64,000 nucleotides of DNA. It comes from Opitutus sp. GAS368. Lineage in GTDB: Bacteria > Verrucomicrobiota > Verrucomicrobiia > Opitutales > Opitutaceae. The notes under the pieces were generated by a model. The model made no database searches and was not told where the DNA came from. It was given only the letters and a program-made list of their open reading frames with translations. This document shows, one piece after another, positions 1 through 7,999 of this stretch (positions are counted from its first letter, which is position 1; every line of letters begins with the position of its first letter). The DNA lies in NCBI RefSeq assembly GCF_900104925.1, contig NZ_LT629735.1, positions 1,644,291 through 1,708,290 of the forward strand, in the 5' to 3' direction. Both the position numbers and the translations under genes were made by a program.

Positions 1-717
1 CTGCGCGCGGGTATCAAGACCGTCATCCTCGGCGAGCCGAACGCGGGCAAGAGCAGTTTGCTCAACCGGCTCGTCGGCCGGGAGCGCGCGTTGGTCAGCC
101 CCGAGCCCGGCACGACGCGCGATTACCTTGAGGAGCGCATCGCGATCGGACCGCACTGGCTGCGGCTGATCGACACGGCCGGGCTCAACGCCCTGCCTTC
201 TCCGCTCGAGAAACGCGGTATCGACAAGACCCTCGAGCAGGCCGCCGAGGCGGATCTTTTCCTCTGGGTGATTGATTCCTCGCGGGCGCGGCCTGCGCTG
301 CCGGATTCGCTCGCGTCGCGGATGTCACCGGCCAACACCATCGCCGTGTTCAACAAGATCGATCTGCCGCCAGGCACGCGCGGTGATTTGCCGCACGCTT
401 TCCCAGTGGTGAACATTTCCGCGCTGCAAGGGACGGGTCTTGAAGCGCTCGAGATCGCCGTGGTCCGCTTGGCCGAGGCGTTCCACGTGGAAACTGGCGA
501 CGAGCTCATCGCGATCAACGCCCGCCATGCGCATGCCCTTGGACAAGCCAAGGCCGCCTTGATCAGCGCCGGGGAGAAACTTGCGGCTAATGAAGCCAGT
601 GAGCTGGTGGCGAGCGACTTACGTGTTTCACTTGAGGCTTTTGGCCAGGTCGCCGGCAAAATAGACAACGAGAAAGTCCTCGATCGGCTCTTCGCCTCGT
701 TTTGCATCGGAAAATGA
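1..717 (+). CDS. mnmE: tRNA modification GTPase MnmE, 5' truncated by window edge
   Basis: Partial: 238 codons are visible and the frame is open from base 1, so the N-terminal folate-binding domain lies outside the window. MnmE is a cytosolic GTPase that works with MnmG to place aminomethyl-type groups on U34 of certain tRNAs. Visible are the G1 P-loop GEPNAGKSS at the very start, the G2/K-loop TTRDYLEE, G3 DTAG, G4 FNKIDL, and the C-terminal helical domain ending in the diagnostic CIGK. The catalytic Cys of that tetrapeptide is present. It is followed 43 bp later by mnmG, its functional partner, which supports an mnmE-mnmG unit. Identity is very secure; only the start is missing. Confidence 0.96.
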   Translation: MRAGIKTVILGEPNAGKSSLLNRLVGRERALVSPEPGTTRDYLEERIAIGPHWLRLIDTAGLNALPSPLEKRGIDKTLEQAAEADLFLWVIDSSRARPALPDSLASRMSPANTIAVFNKIDLPPGTRGDLPHAFPVVNISALQGTGLEALEIAVVRLAEAFHVETGDELIAINARHAHALGQAKAALISAGEKLAANEASELVASDLRVSLEAFGQVAGKIDNEKVLDRLFASFCIGK

Positions 718-760
718 TACCATATCAAAATATATAATTTGATAAGGAATCTATCCAGTC

Positions 761-2632
761 GTGATTTATAACCCAAAGCCATTTGATGTGATCGTCTGCG
801 GAGCGGGCCACGCGGGGGTGGAGGCGTGCTTGGCGGCCTCCCGGATGGGTGTCTCTACCCTGCTCCTCACTGGCAACATCGACACGATCGCCCAGATGAG
901 CTGCAACCCGGCAATCGGCGGCCAGGCCAAGGGACAGATGGTCCGGGAAATCGACGCGTTGGGTGGCGAGATGGCGATCAATACTGACGTCACCGGGATC
1001 CAGTTCAGATTGCTCAATGAATCGAAGGGCCCGGCCGTGCAGTCGCCCCGCGCCCAATGCGACAAGAAAGCCTACCAATTCCGCCTTAAGCACACCTTGG
1101 AACTGCAACCAAACCTGCAGGTGTTTCAGGCCACCGTGACGGGGCTGATCTACAAGGACGGAAAGGTCGTGGGCTGTCGAACAAGCCTGGATATCGATTT
1201 CCTCGGGCAGACCGTCGTGATTACGACCGGCACGTTTCTGCGTGGACTGATGCACGTAGGTCAGAACAAGAACGAAGGCGGGCGGCTGGGGGACTTCAGT
1301 GCCAAGACCTTGTCGGGTAGTCTGCTGGAAGCGGGGATTGAGCTTCTCCGGCTGAAGACCGGAACTCCACCGCGCATCCTGGGCCGGAGTATCAATTTTA
1401 GCGGCCTGCAGGAGCAGAAGGGAGATGCCGAGCCGACGCTCTTTGCCTTCCATGACACCCGGGACCAAGGCGACCTGTTCCACGTGGAACAGACGGGGGA
1501 GCGCAGGGCTGGCTGGAAGCCGGGCAGTGAGCAGGTTTCCTGCTGGATGACCCATACCACACCGGAATCCGAACGCATCGTGCGGGACAACCTCCACAAG
1601 TCTGCGATGTATTCCGGGGAGATCGCCGGGGTGGGGCCACGCTATTGCCCCAGCATCGAGGACAAGTTTGTGCGCTTTGCCGATAAGCCCCGCCACCTCT
1701 TGTTTCTCGAACCAGAAGGGCGCAACACGAACGAATACTACATCAATGGACTGTCCACGAGCCTGCCGTTCGATGTGCAGCTGGACTTGGTCCACAGCAT
1801 CCCGGGGCTTGAGCAGGCCATGTTGTTGCGGCCGGCCTATGCCGTCGAATACGACTTCGCGCCACCGACGCAGATGTTTCCTTCGCTCGAGTCGCGCAAG
1901 GTCGAGAATCTCTTCCTGGCCGGACAGATCAACGGCACCTCTGGCTATGAGGAGGCGGCCGCCCAAGGCTTGGTCGCTGGCGTGAACGCTGCCCTGAAGG
2001 CGAGGGGAGAGCCGCCGCTCATCATCCAACGCCATGAGGCCTATATCGGCGTCTTGATCGACGATTTGGTGACCAAGGGGACGACCGAACCTTATCGCAT
2101 GTTCACGAGCCGGGCCGAGCACCGACTGCTCTTCAATCACGGCAGTGCCGAACTTCGCCTTTTCGAGCACGCAAAGATTCATAAACTGTTATCTGAAAGC
2201 CGTTTGAGAAAAATATCTGGCAAACTAAGCCAGATCACGCATTGGGAACAATACCTCGAGAACAATAAGACCACTGGCGGCTCGTGGGCCGACGCCATTC
2301 GTCGGGATAAAGCCGCGGCAGCGCTGCCGGCTGCATTTCTCACCGAGTCCAAGGAGGTGCGCGCGGAGGTGCTCTATCGCGTTACTTATCGCGGGTATTT
2401 GGAGCGCGAGCGGCGGCAGATCGAAAAACTGAAGGACGTAGAAAAAATCAAAATCCCCTCCTCGCTCGACTACCTGGCGATCCCGGGCCTGCGCCGCGAA
2501 AGCGCCCTGAAACTCAACCAACTTCGTCCGGAAAATCTTGGCCAAGCCGGCCGCATCAGCGGCGTGAATCCGGCCGACATCAGCATCCTGATGGTGCTGA
2601 TCGCGGCCGGCCGGCGCGAAAAAAAGCCCTGA
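761..2632 (+). CDS. mnmG: tRNA uridine-5-carboxymethylaminomethyl modification enzyme MnmG (GidA)
   Basis: 623 aa, the usual family length. It is the FAD-dependent subunit of the MnmEG complex that modifies U34 of tRNA in the cytosol. The FAD dinucleotide motif GAGHAG is at residues 14-19, and the conserved Cys of SCNPAIGG is near residue 48. Both family signatures are present: GPRYCPSIEDK in the middle and AGQINGTSGYEEAAA near residue 390. The start is a GTG at 761, preceded by a purine-rich AAGGA about 15 bases upstream. In an ATG/GTG choice this is the only start that keeps the N-terminal FAD motif in normal register. It follows mnmE closely and is probably co-transcribed. Confidence 0.97.
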   Translation: MIYNPKPFDVIVCGAGHAGVEACLAASRMGVSTLLLTGNIDTIAQMSCNPAIGGQAKGQMVREIDALGGEMAINTDVTGIQFRLLNESKGPAVQSPRAQCDKKAYQFRLKHTLELQPNLQVFQATVTGLIYKDGKVVGCRTSLDIDFLGQTVVITTGTFLRGLMHVGQNKNEGGRLGDFSAKTLSGSLLEAGIELLRLKTGTPPRILGRSINFSGLQEQKGDAEPTLFAFHDTRDQGDLFHVEQTGERRAGWKPGSEQVSCWMTHTTPESERIVRDNLHKSAMYSGEIAGVGPRYCPSIEDKFVRFADKPRHLLFLEPEGRNTNEYYINGLSTSLPFDVQLDLVHSIPGLEQAMLLRPAYAVEYDFAPPTQMFPSLESRKVENLFLAGQINGTSGYEEAAAQGLVAGVNAALKARGEPPLIIQRHEAYIGVLIDDLVTKGTTEPYRMFTSRAEHRLLFNHGSAELRLFEHAKIHKLLSESRLRKISGKLSQITHWEQYLENNKTTGGSWADAIRRDKAAAALPAAFLTESKEVRAEVLYRVTYRGYLERERRQIEKLKDVEKIKIPSSLDYLAIPGLRRESALKLNQLRPENLGQAGRISGVNPADISILMVLIAAGRREKKP

Positions 2633-2665
2633 GCCACCCTGTGTCGCCTCGCCATGTGAGGTTGG

Positions 2666-2683
2666 TGTGACAATCTGGTGACG
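2666..2683 (-). promoter_or_regulatory. candidate Pho-box-like direct repeat upstream of the response regulator
   Basis: Read on the minus strand, two heptamers CGTCACC and TGTCACA are separated by 4 bp (AGAT). This geometry resembles the PhoB box of proteobacteria (7-bp direct repeats of CTGTCAT type, 4-bp spacer). It lies 53 bp before the start of a PhoB-type gene and would fit autoregulation. The match is imperfect and only one pair of repeats is seen, so this is a suggestion only. Confidence 0.3.
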
Positions 2684-2735
2684 CCGGTTAATTCACTGGA
2701 AAGGCCCCTGCCACCGCCAATAATCGCCGCCAATA

Positions 2736-3437
2736 ATGGAGAAGAAAAAGATACTGGTCGTCGACGACGAGCCCGATGTCACGGATTTGGTCGCCTACCA
2801 CCTCAAGGCGAAGGGGTTTCACGTGGAAGCCATCAACGACGCCACGGCGAGCATCTCCAAGGCCCGCAACTACCAGCCCGATCTGCTCATATTAGACATA
2901 ATGATGCCACACCTGAGTGGCATCCAGATCTGCCGGATCCTGCGCACCGACAACAAACTCGCGAAGGTCCCGATCATTTTCCTCACGGCCAAGGCCGAGC
3001 CGCATGACCGCATCGAGGGGCTCGAGTCCGGAGCCGACGACTACATGGGAAAGCCCTTCAGCCCGAAGGAACTCGTCCTGCGCGTGGAATCCATCCTGCG
3101 CCGCCTGGCCGCGCCCAAGGAAGCCGTCTCAGCCAAGCTGCATGTGGGCGACATTCTCCTCGAGAGCGACACCCATCGCGTGACCGTCCGGGGCGCCCTG
3201 CTCGAGCTCACGGCCACCGAGTTCAAGCTGCTCCGCCTGATGATGGAGCGCCAGGGCCGCGTGCAGACCCGCGAGCACCTGCTGCTCAACGTCTGGAATT
3301 ATTCGACCGAGATCGAGACCCGCACGGTGGACACGCACGTCCGCCGCCTGCGCGAAAAACTCGGCCCGGAGGCGGGATGGATTGAAACCATCCGCGGGGT
3401 GGGGTATCGGATTGCCGACAAAAAACTGCCTGCATGA
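2736..3437 (+). CDS. phoB: OmpR/PhoB-family response regulator
   Basis: 233 aa transcription factor. The N-terminal receiver has the acidic pair D10/D11, phospho-acceptor D54 (LILDIMMP), T84 and K106 (GKPF), so it looks fully phosphorylatable. The C-terminal winged helix (about residues 130-230) contains the typical LTATEFKLL, RVQTREHLL and TRTVDTHVRRLREKLG blocks. The stop codon overlaps the ATG of the downstream sensor kinase (ATGA), so the two are translationally coupled. The PhoB assignment rests on its PhoR-like partner with a PAS domain and no periplasmic loop; no pst genes are in the window, so the actual stimulus is unproven. Confidence 0.85.
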   Translation: MEKKKILVVDDEPDVTDLVAYHLKAKGFHVEAINDATASISKARNYQPDLLILDIMMPHLSGIQICRILRTDNKLAKVPIIFLTAKAEPHDRIEGLESGADDYMGKPFSPKELVLRVESILRRLAAPKEAVSAKLHVGDILLESDTHRVTVRGALLELTATEFKLLRLMMERQGRVQTREHLLLNVWNYSTEIETRTVDTHVRRLREKLGPEAGWIETIRGVGYRIADKKLPA

Positions 3438-4705
3438 CCGTCCTGCTTTCCGCCCTCCTCACCGCCGCCCTGCTGGGATTGCTGTGGGTGCTGCGGAGGC
3501 AGAACCGGGCGCTGCAGCACCTGCGCGAGGCCGTGCGCCGCGGCCAGCCGCTGTTGCGCGAGGAATCCTCCGACGGCGGCCTGCCGGCCTGGCCCGCGCT
3601 GACCGAAACGGTCAACCAGCTCATCACCGACAACTCCGCCCTCCGCCAGCAGCGCACCGACCAGCTGGCCCAGCTGGAAGCCACCCTCGGCAACCTGCGC
3701 GAGGCGGTCCTGATCGTGGACGAGTCCAATTACATCCACCTGGCCAACCGCGCGCTGCGAGAGATTTTTCCCGGCACCCGCGACCTGGTGAACCTGCGGC
3801 TCGAACTGATCGTGCGCAGCGGGCCGTTCCTCGACTACGTGCGCGCCACCCGCGCGGGCAAGGAACTGCCCCGCGAGGAATTCGAGATCATCGATGGCTC
3901 GAACCTGCACTGGATCGAGGCCTCCGGTGCGCCCATCCCGTCCCCCGACGGCAAATCGCAGTGGGCGCTGTTCGTGATCCATGACCTCACCAGCCAGCGC
4001 AAGCTCGAGCGCGTCCGACGCGATTTCGTCGCCAACGCCTCGCACGAGCTGCGCACGCCGCTGAGCATCATCAAGGGTTACATCGAGACGCTCGTCGATG
4101 GCCACGAGACCATGGCGCTGGAGGACCGGGCGAAGTTTTTGAAAACCATCCAGCGCCACAGCGACCGTCTGAAGTCGATCATCGACGATCTGCTGGTCCT
4201 CTCCCGCCTGGAATCGGCGACCCCGGGGTTGAAGTTCGCCCCCCTGACCCTCGCGCCCTTCTTCCACGGCCTCGCCGAGGAGTATCGCCGGCGGCCGGCC
4301 GGCGCCGACCACGACATCGTGGTCAACGTGCCCGCGGAAATGGGGCCGGTGGAAGCCGACAGCGACAAGCTCACGCAGGTCTTCGGCAATCTCCTCGAGA
4401 ACGCGCTCAAATACACCCCGAAGGGCTCACGGGTGGAAATCGGCGCGCAAGCCACGATGGAGGACGAGATCGAGTGCTATGTCCGCGACAACGGCACCGG
4501 CATCCCCGCCGAGGACCTCCCGCACATCTTCGAGCGCTTTTTCCGCGTGGAGAAGGGCCGCTCGCGCGAGACCGGCGGCACCGGCCTCGGCCTCAGCATC
4601 GTGAAGCACATCGTGCAGCTGCACGGCGGCCGGGTCTGGGCGGAAAACCGCGAGAGCGGTGGACTGGCCATCCTCGTCCGGCTGCCCCGGGTGCAGAAGG
4701 CCTGA
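3434..4705 (+). CDS. phoR: PhoR-type sensor histidine kinase
   Basis: 423 aa. One N-terminal membrane helix (residues 1-20) is followed directly by a short linker and a PAS domain (about 70-185), with no large periplasmic sensor domain, as in PhoR. HisKA follows with phospho-accepting H204 in NASHELRTPLS, then an HATPase domain with N box (NLLENALKYTP), G1 (DNGTGIP), F box (FERFFRVEKGR) and G2 (GGTGLGLSI). It is encoded with a 4-base overlap after the response regulator. It is expected to phosphorylate that regulator at the inner membrane. Phosphate sensing is inferred from architecture, not shown. Confidence 0.86.
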   Translation: MTVLLSALLTAALLGLLWVLRRQNRALQHLREAVRRGQPLLREESSDGGLPAWPALTETVNQLITDNSALRQQRTDQLAQLEATLGNLREAVLIVDESNYIHLANRALREIFPGTRDLVNLRLELIVRSGPFLDYVRATRAGKELPREEFEIIDGSNLHWIEASGAPIPSPDGKSQWALFVIHDLTSQRKLERVRRDFVANASHELRTPLSIIKGYIETLVDGHETMALEDRAKFLKTIQRHSDRLKSIIDDLLVLSRLESATPGLKFAPLTLAPFFHGLAEEYRRRPAGADHDIVVNVPAEMGPVEADSDKLTQVFGNLLENALKYTPKGSRVEIGAQATMEDEIECYVRDNGTGIPAEDLPHIFERFFRVEKGRSRETGGTGLGLSIVKHIVQLHGGRVWAENRESGGLAILVRLPRVQKA

Positions 4706-4712
4706 GTGCCCC

Positions 4713-4776
4713 AAGGTGGCGCGGCCTGACCCCAGGACGCTTCTCCCCTCAGCGCGCTGAGGTCAGCGCGCCCCAC
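4713..4776. repeat. palindromic repeat, GCCTGACC/CAGGACGCTTC family (copy 1)
   Basis: Between phoR and trmB, a roughly 64-bp imperfect palindrome begins GTGGCGCGGCCTGACC and ends GGTCAGCGCGCCCCAC. The core GCCTGACC-x-CAGGACGCTTC recurs at 36228-36285 inside a coding region, showing this is a dispersed family rather than a simple terminator. Confidence 0.7.
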
Positions 4777-4830
4777 CCATTTGCGATTTGGCTCTTGGCG
4801 TTTGGGATTTTTCCAGACCAATGGGGCGCG

Positions 4831-5481
4831 TTGACCTACAAGCCCGAGTTTCTCGCCCGCATCACCGAACGCCGGGCCGCGTTGCGCGCGGAGCTCGCGG
4901 CGCTGCTACCGGCGCGCCCGGCGCTCACCTGGGAGATCGGCTCCGGCCACGGGCATTTCCTCGTGCAGTATGCGGCGGCGTTCCCCGAAAAATTCTGCGT
5001 GGGCGTGGACATCATCCGCGACCGGCTGAACCGCAGCGGCAAGAAGCGCGACCGGGCGAAACTGGCCAACTGCCATTTCGTGCAGGCCGAGGCCCGGGAG
5101 TTCTTCGACGCCCTGCCGTCCGGCGCGACCCTGCAGGAGATCTGGGTGCTCTTTCCCGACCCGTGGCCCAAGAAGCGCCACCACAAGAACCGGATCCTGC
5201 AAGCCGACTTCTTCGAGGCTCTGGCCAACCGGGCGGGGGAGGGCACGCGGCTCTATTTCCGCACCGACCACACCGAGTATTTCCGCGCGGTCGCGACGCT
5301 GCTGCCGGCGCTGAAAACCTGGCGACTCGATCCGGCCGCGCCGTGGCCGCTGGAGCAGGAAACCGTCTTTCAGGCCCGGGCTCCCGCCTACCAGTCGCTG
5401 GTGGCGGTCAGGACATCACATCCAGCCACACCAACAGAAACAGCTGCCCCAAGGCCGCCACCCCCAGTAGGCCCCAGGTAA
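4831..5481 (+). CDS. trmB: tRNA (guanine-N7)-methyltransferase TrmB
   Basis: 216 aa with a TTG start at 4831; the upstream extension of the frame runs into the palindromic repeat and is not conserved-looking. The enzyme makes m7G46 in tRNA using SAM. The SAM-binding motif EIGSGHGHFL is near residues 30-40, and the family hallmark LFPDPWPKKRHHKNR is in the middle, followed by FRTDHTEYF. The last 24 codons are Pro/Thr-rich and overlap a small convergent ORF on the other strand, so the native end could have been altered. It stands alone between phoBR and the ATP synthase operon. Confidence 0.93.
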   Translation: MTYKPEFLARITERRAALRAELAALLPARPALTWEIGSGHGHFLVQYAAAFPEKFCVGVDIIRDRLNRSGKKRDRAKLANCHFVQAEAREFFDALPSGATLQEIWVLFPDPWPKKRHHKNRILQADFFEALANRAGEGTRLYFRTDHTEYFRAVATLLPALKTWRLDPAAPWPLEQETVFQARAPAYQSLVAVRTSHPATPTETAAPRPPPPVGPR

Positions 5482-5575
5482 TCTGCATGAAGACATTGTG
5501 CGCGAGCTTGCGTTCGCCATTCGGGCGGTGCGGCGGCTCGGTCCCGGCGAGCAAGTCCTGCGTGGCTTGGTCCAT
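5408..5575 (-). CDS. small single-pass membrane protein, antisense to the trmB 3' end
   Basis: 55 aa, ATG at 5575 with AAAGG immediately upstream. The N-terminal half is polar (MDQATQDLLAGTEPPHRPNG, then ERKLAHN); the C-terminal half is one hydrophobic helix (MQITWGLLGVAALGQLFLLV) ending WLDVMS. The charge pattern and helix look like a genuine small inner-membrane protein. It overlaps the last 74 bases of trmB in convergent orientation. No family is recognised. An unrelated shadow frame is less likely to yield such a clean helix, but this is a judgement from composition only. Confidence 0.55.
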   Translation of the reverse strand: MDQATQDLLAGTEPPHRPNGERKLAHNVFMQITWGLLGVAALGQLFLLVWLDVMS

Positions 5576-5761
5576 CCTTTACAAATGACCGCAAGACCGA
5601 GGCCGAGGCAAGCCGGCTTCGTCATTAGTTCTGACTGGTTGAAGTTACGGCGGGGCTAATTCCACCAAACTCTTGGGCTTTTTTGATTTCGAGGGTTGAC
5701 CCTTTGAAGGGCTAAAACCTACCTATTTGGGCTCCCTCCGAGACACCCCACCGGAAAATAA
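5576..5761 (+). promoter_or_regulatory. intergenic leader of the ATP synthase operon
   Basis: This 186-bp, comparatively AT-rich stretch should hold the atp promoter. The best -35-like element seen is TTGACC at 5696-5701, with a weak TACCTA at 5720-5725 (18-bp spacing), 36 bp before the atpB ATG. The sequence AAACTCTTGGGCTTTTTT at 5667-5684 could be a weak terminator for incoming transcription. Neither is strong. Confidence 0.35.
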
Positions 5762-6652
5762 ATGCACACTGTTAAGAAACTCCTTGGTCTGGCTGCCGCT
5801 CTGAGCTTTGCGACGGTTTCGTTCGCCGCGGAAGAAGGCGAGGGAGTCGCCCCGGCCGCCGCCAAACTGGTTGATTTCGGCAACGGCTGGGCGATCACGA
5901 ACAGCATGGCCACCGGTTGGGTCACCTCGGCGGTGTTTATTGCCCTCATCCTGCTCGCGATCCGTCAGCCCAAGATTCTTCCCGGCAAGGCCCAGTCGGT
6001 TTTCGAATCTCTGCTCGAGGCCCTGCGCGACCTTTTCGAGCCGATCATCGGCAAAAAGGCGTTCCCGGCCGCGTTTCCGCTGCTCGTCACTCTTTTCATC
6101 TTCATTCTGATCCATAACTGGATGGGCCTGCTGCCGGGCGTCGGCACCCTCGGTTGGGGCCACGACGTCGACGGGCAGTTCCACCTGACCAGCCCTTGGA
6201 TCCGTCCGTTCAACTCGGACTTCAACGGCACCATCGCCCTCGCCCTGGTTTCCTTCGGCGCCTACCTCGTCATCATCTTCAAATACGCCGGCCCAAAGCT
6301 CATCCTGTGGGACCTCTTTGGCAACAAGGCCGACAAGAAGGAAACCCCCGCCTGGCTCTATCCCTTTCTGTCGCTCGTCTTCCTAATCGTCGGCTTCATC
6401 GAGGTGTTCTCGATCATGATCCGGCCGTTCACCCTGTCGGTGCGCCTGTTCGGCAATGTGTTCGGCGGCGAAAACCTCCTCCACGGCACGGGCTTCATCT
6501 TCGTGTTCTACTTCATGGAGCTGCTCGTCGGCCTCATCCAGGCCGTCGTCTTCACCCTGCTTTCCTCCGTTTACATCGGCCTTATCTGCAACCACGGCGA
6601 CGATCATGACCACGATCACGCCGAAGGGCATGCCGCCGAATCCCACCACTGA
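5762..6652 (+). CDS. atpB: F1Fo ATP synthase subunit a
   Basis: 296 aa. It is the membrane stator subunit that forms the proton half-channels against the c-ring. A signal-peptide-like N-terminus (residues 1-22, ending SFA) precedes the usual fold, and there are five to six hydrophobic segments. The essential arginine is R228 in LSVRLFGN, next to the conserved IRPFTLS. The C-terminus ends in an unusual His/Asp-rich tail (HGDDHDHDHAEGHAAESHH) that could bind metal or simply be a charged cytoplasmic or periplasmic extension. It is the first gene of the operon; no atpI or atpZ precedes it on this strand. Confidence 0.96.
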   Translation: MHTVKKLLGLAAALSFATVSFAAEEGEGVAPAAAKLVDFGNGWAITNSMATGWVTSAVFIALILLAIRQPKILPGKAQSVFESLLEALRDLFEPIIGKKAFPAAFPLLVTLFIFILIHNWMGLLPGVGTLGWGHDVDGQFHLTSPWIRPFNSDFNGTIALALVSFGAYLVIIFKYAGPKLILWDLFGNKADKKETPAWLYPFLSLVFLIVGFIEVFSIMIRPFTLSVRLFGNVFGGENLLHGTGFIFVFYFMELLVGLIQAVVFTLLSSVYIGLICNHGDDHDHDHAEGHAAESHH

Positions 6653-6721
6653 CCACTTTACCGCCGGGAGCGTGCCTCGCGTGCGCACGGCGGCAACCGC
6701 AACCACAAATCCATCCACCAT

Positions 6722-6931
6722 ATGTATCCCATCCTCGCTGAACTCACTGGCAACGTCGCCAGCGCCTTCGGTCTTCTCGGCGGCGCCATCGGCGTCGGTC
6801 TCATCGGCCAGAAGGCCGCCGAAGCCGTCGGCCGCAATCCCGGCGCGTCCGGCAAGATCCTCGTCCAGGCCATCATCGGTATGGCGCTCGCCGAAGGTCT
6901 CGGCATCCTCGCGCTGTTCCTCGCGAAGTAA
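6722..6931 (+). CDS. atpE: F1Fo ATP synthase subunit c
   Basis: 69 aa, two-helix hairpin that oligomerises into the rotor ring. The polar loop is RNP at residues 38-40 (RQP equivalent), and the ion-binding carboxylate is E58 in ALAEGLGI. By eye, the helix-1 position that is Gln in sodium rings is Val here and the residue after E58 is Gly rather than Ser, so proton coupling is more likely than sodium. It sits 69 bp after atpB; that spacer holds no ORF. Confidence 0.96.
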   Translation: MYPILAELTGNVASAFGLLGGAIGVGLIGQKAAEAVGRNPGASGKILVQAIIGMALAEGLGILALFLAK

Positions 6932-6995
6932 TCATCCCGTTTGAACCGGCGGCGCGCCGCCTCTTCCGCTTCGCGCCGCCAATCCCTTTCCCGCC

Positions 6996-7568
6996 ATGCT
7001 GACCCTCCTGCTTGCCGTCACCGAACCCGCCGCCCACGGCGCCGCTCCCGGTCCCATCGAAGGCCTGAAAGAGACCTTCATGCACTTCGGCGTCGAACCG
7101 AAGCTGCTCGCGATGCAGATTGTCAGCTTCCTGATCCTCTTCGGCATCCTCTACTGGTTCGGCATCAAGCCCACCATCGCCACGATGGAGGAGCGCAACA
7201 GGAAGATCGCCGACGGCCTGAAGCACGCCGAGGAGACGCAGGCCCGTCTCGCGGCCGCCGCCACGGAGAGCGCCGCCCTCATCAAGGCCGCCCAGCTCGA
7301 CGCTTCGAAGCTCGTCGACGAGGCCCGCAAGTCCGCGAAGGAGTTCGCCGACCGGCAGAACGCCGAGGCCACCACCCGCGCCGCCGACACCCTCGCCAAG
7401 GCCCAGCAGGCCATCGAGCTCGAGCACAAGAAAATGCTCAACGAGGCCCGCGGCGAGATCGCCCGCCTCGTCGTCAAGACCACCGAGCAGGTCCTCGCCA
7501 AGAAGCTCTCCGACGCCGATCGCGCCGCCTACAACGACGCCGCGAGCAAGGAACTGTCCGTCAGCTGA
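6996..7568 (+). CDS. atpF: F1Fo ATP synthase subunit b
   Basis: 190 aa peripheral stalk subunit. An N-terminal hydrophobic segment (about residues 38-55, [18 protein letters not shown]) anchors it. The rest is a long Ala/Glu/Lys-rich coiled coil that should dimerise and contact delta and F1. About 35 residues precede the membrane helix, more than in the E. coli protein; an internal ATG at 7080 would shorten it but leaves the same core. Position between c and delta genes confirms identity. Confidence 0.94.
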   Translation: MLTLLLAVTEPAAHGAAPGPIEGLKETFMHFGVEPKLLAMQIVSFLILFGILYWFGIKPTIATMEERNRKIADGLKHAEETQARLAAAATESAALIKAAQLDASKLVDEARKSAKEFADRQNAEATTRAADTLAKAQQAIELEHKKMLNEARGEIARLVVKTTEQVLAKKLSDADRAAYNDAASKELSVS

Positions 7569-7576
7569 TTTAAAAG

Positions 7577-7969
7577 ATGCGCGCCGACAAAAAGACCAAG
7601 GCCCTCGCGAAGCAGCTCTTCAAGCTGAGTGTCGTCAACGGCACCGTTTCGCCCGAGCAGGTCACCGGCGTCCTCGGCTACATTGAGAAGAACGTCCCGC
7701 GTCACGGTCTCGCCGTCCTCAAGCTCTACCACCGCGCCATCACGACCGAGCTCGCCAAGTCCAACGCCGTCGTCGAGCATGCCGGCCCGATCGGTGACAG
7801 CACGCTGCAATCGATCGAGGCGGCCATGACCCGGAACTATTCCCGCCCGGTCACCGCCACCGCGAAGCCCAACCCGAAGCTGCTCGCCGGCCTCCGCGTC
7901 CGCATCGGCTCCGATGTCTACGAGTCCACCATCGCCGGCCAGCTGGCCGCCCTTTCGTCCGCCGTCTAA
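7577..7969 (+). CDS. atpH: F1Fo ATP synthase subunit delta (short form)
   Basis: 130 aa, clearly shorter than the roughly 175-185 aa usual for delta. The C-terminal part (NPKLLAGLRVRIGSDVYESTIAGQLAAL) is the typical delta/OSCP C-terminal signature. The N-terminal helical domain, which normally binds the alpha subunit tips, seems compressed. It begins 8 bases after atpF and ends 30 bases before atpA, so operon position supports the call. Either the subunit is naturally reduced in this lineage or part of the N-terminal domain is missing. Confidence 0.9.
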   Translation: MRADKKTKALAKQLFKLSVVNGTVSPEQVTGVLGYIEKNVPRHGLAVLKLYHRAITTELAKSNAVVEHAGPIGDSTLQSIEAAMTRNYSRPVTATAKPNPKLLAGLRVRIGSDVYESTIAGQLAALSSAV

Positions 7970-7999
7970 CCCCGCGTTTCCCTTTAACCACCACTCAGG

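Noticed and set aside
2736-4705. Full phosphate regulon (pst/phoU) at this locus
   Set aside because: Only regulator and kinase genes are found; the flanks are tRNA-modification genes and no pst genes occur in the window.
6722-6931. Sodium-coupled c-ring
   Set aside because: The helix-1 Gln is Val when aligned by the RNP loop, and the residue following E58 is Gly, not Ser; proton coupling is more likely.
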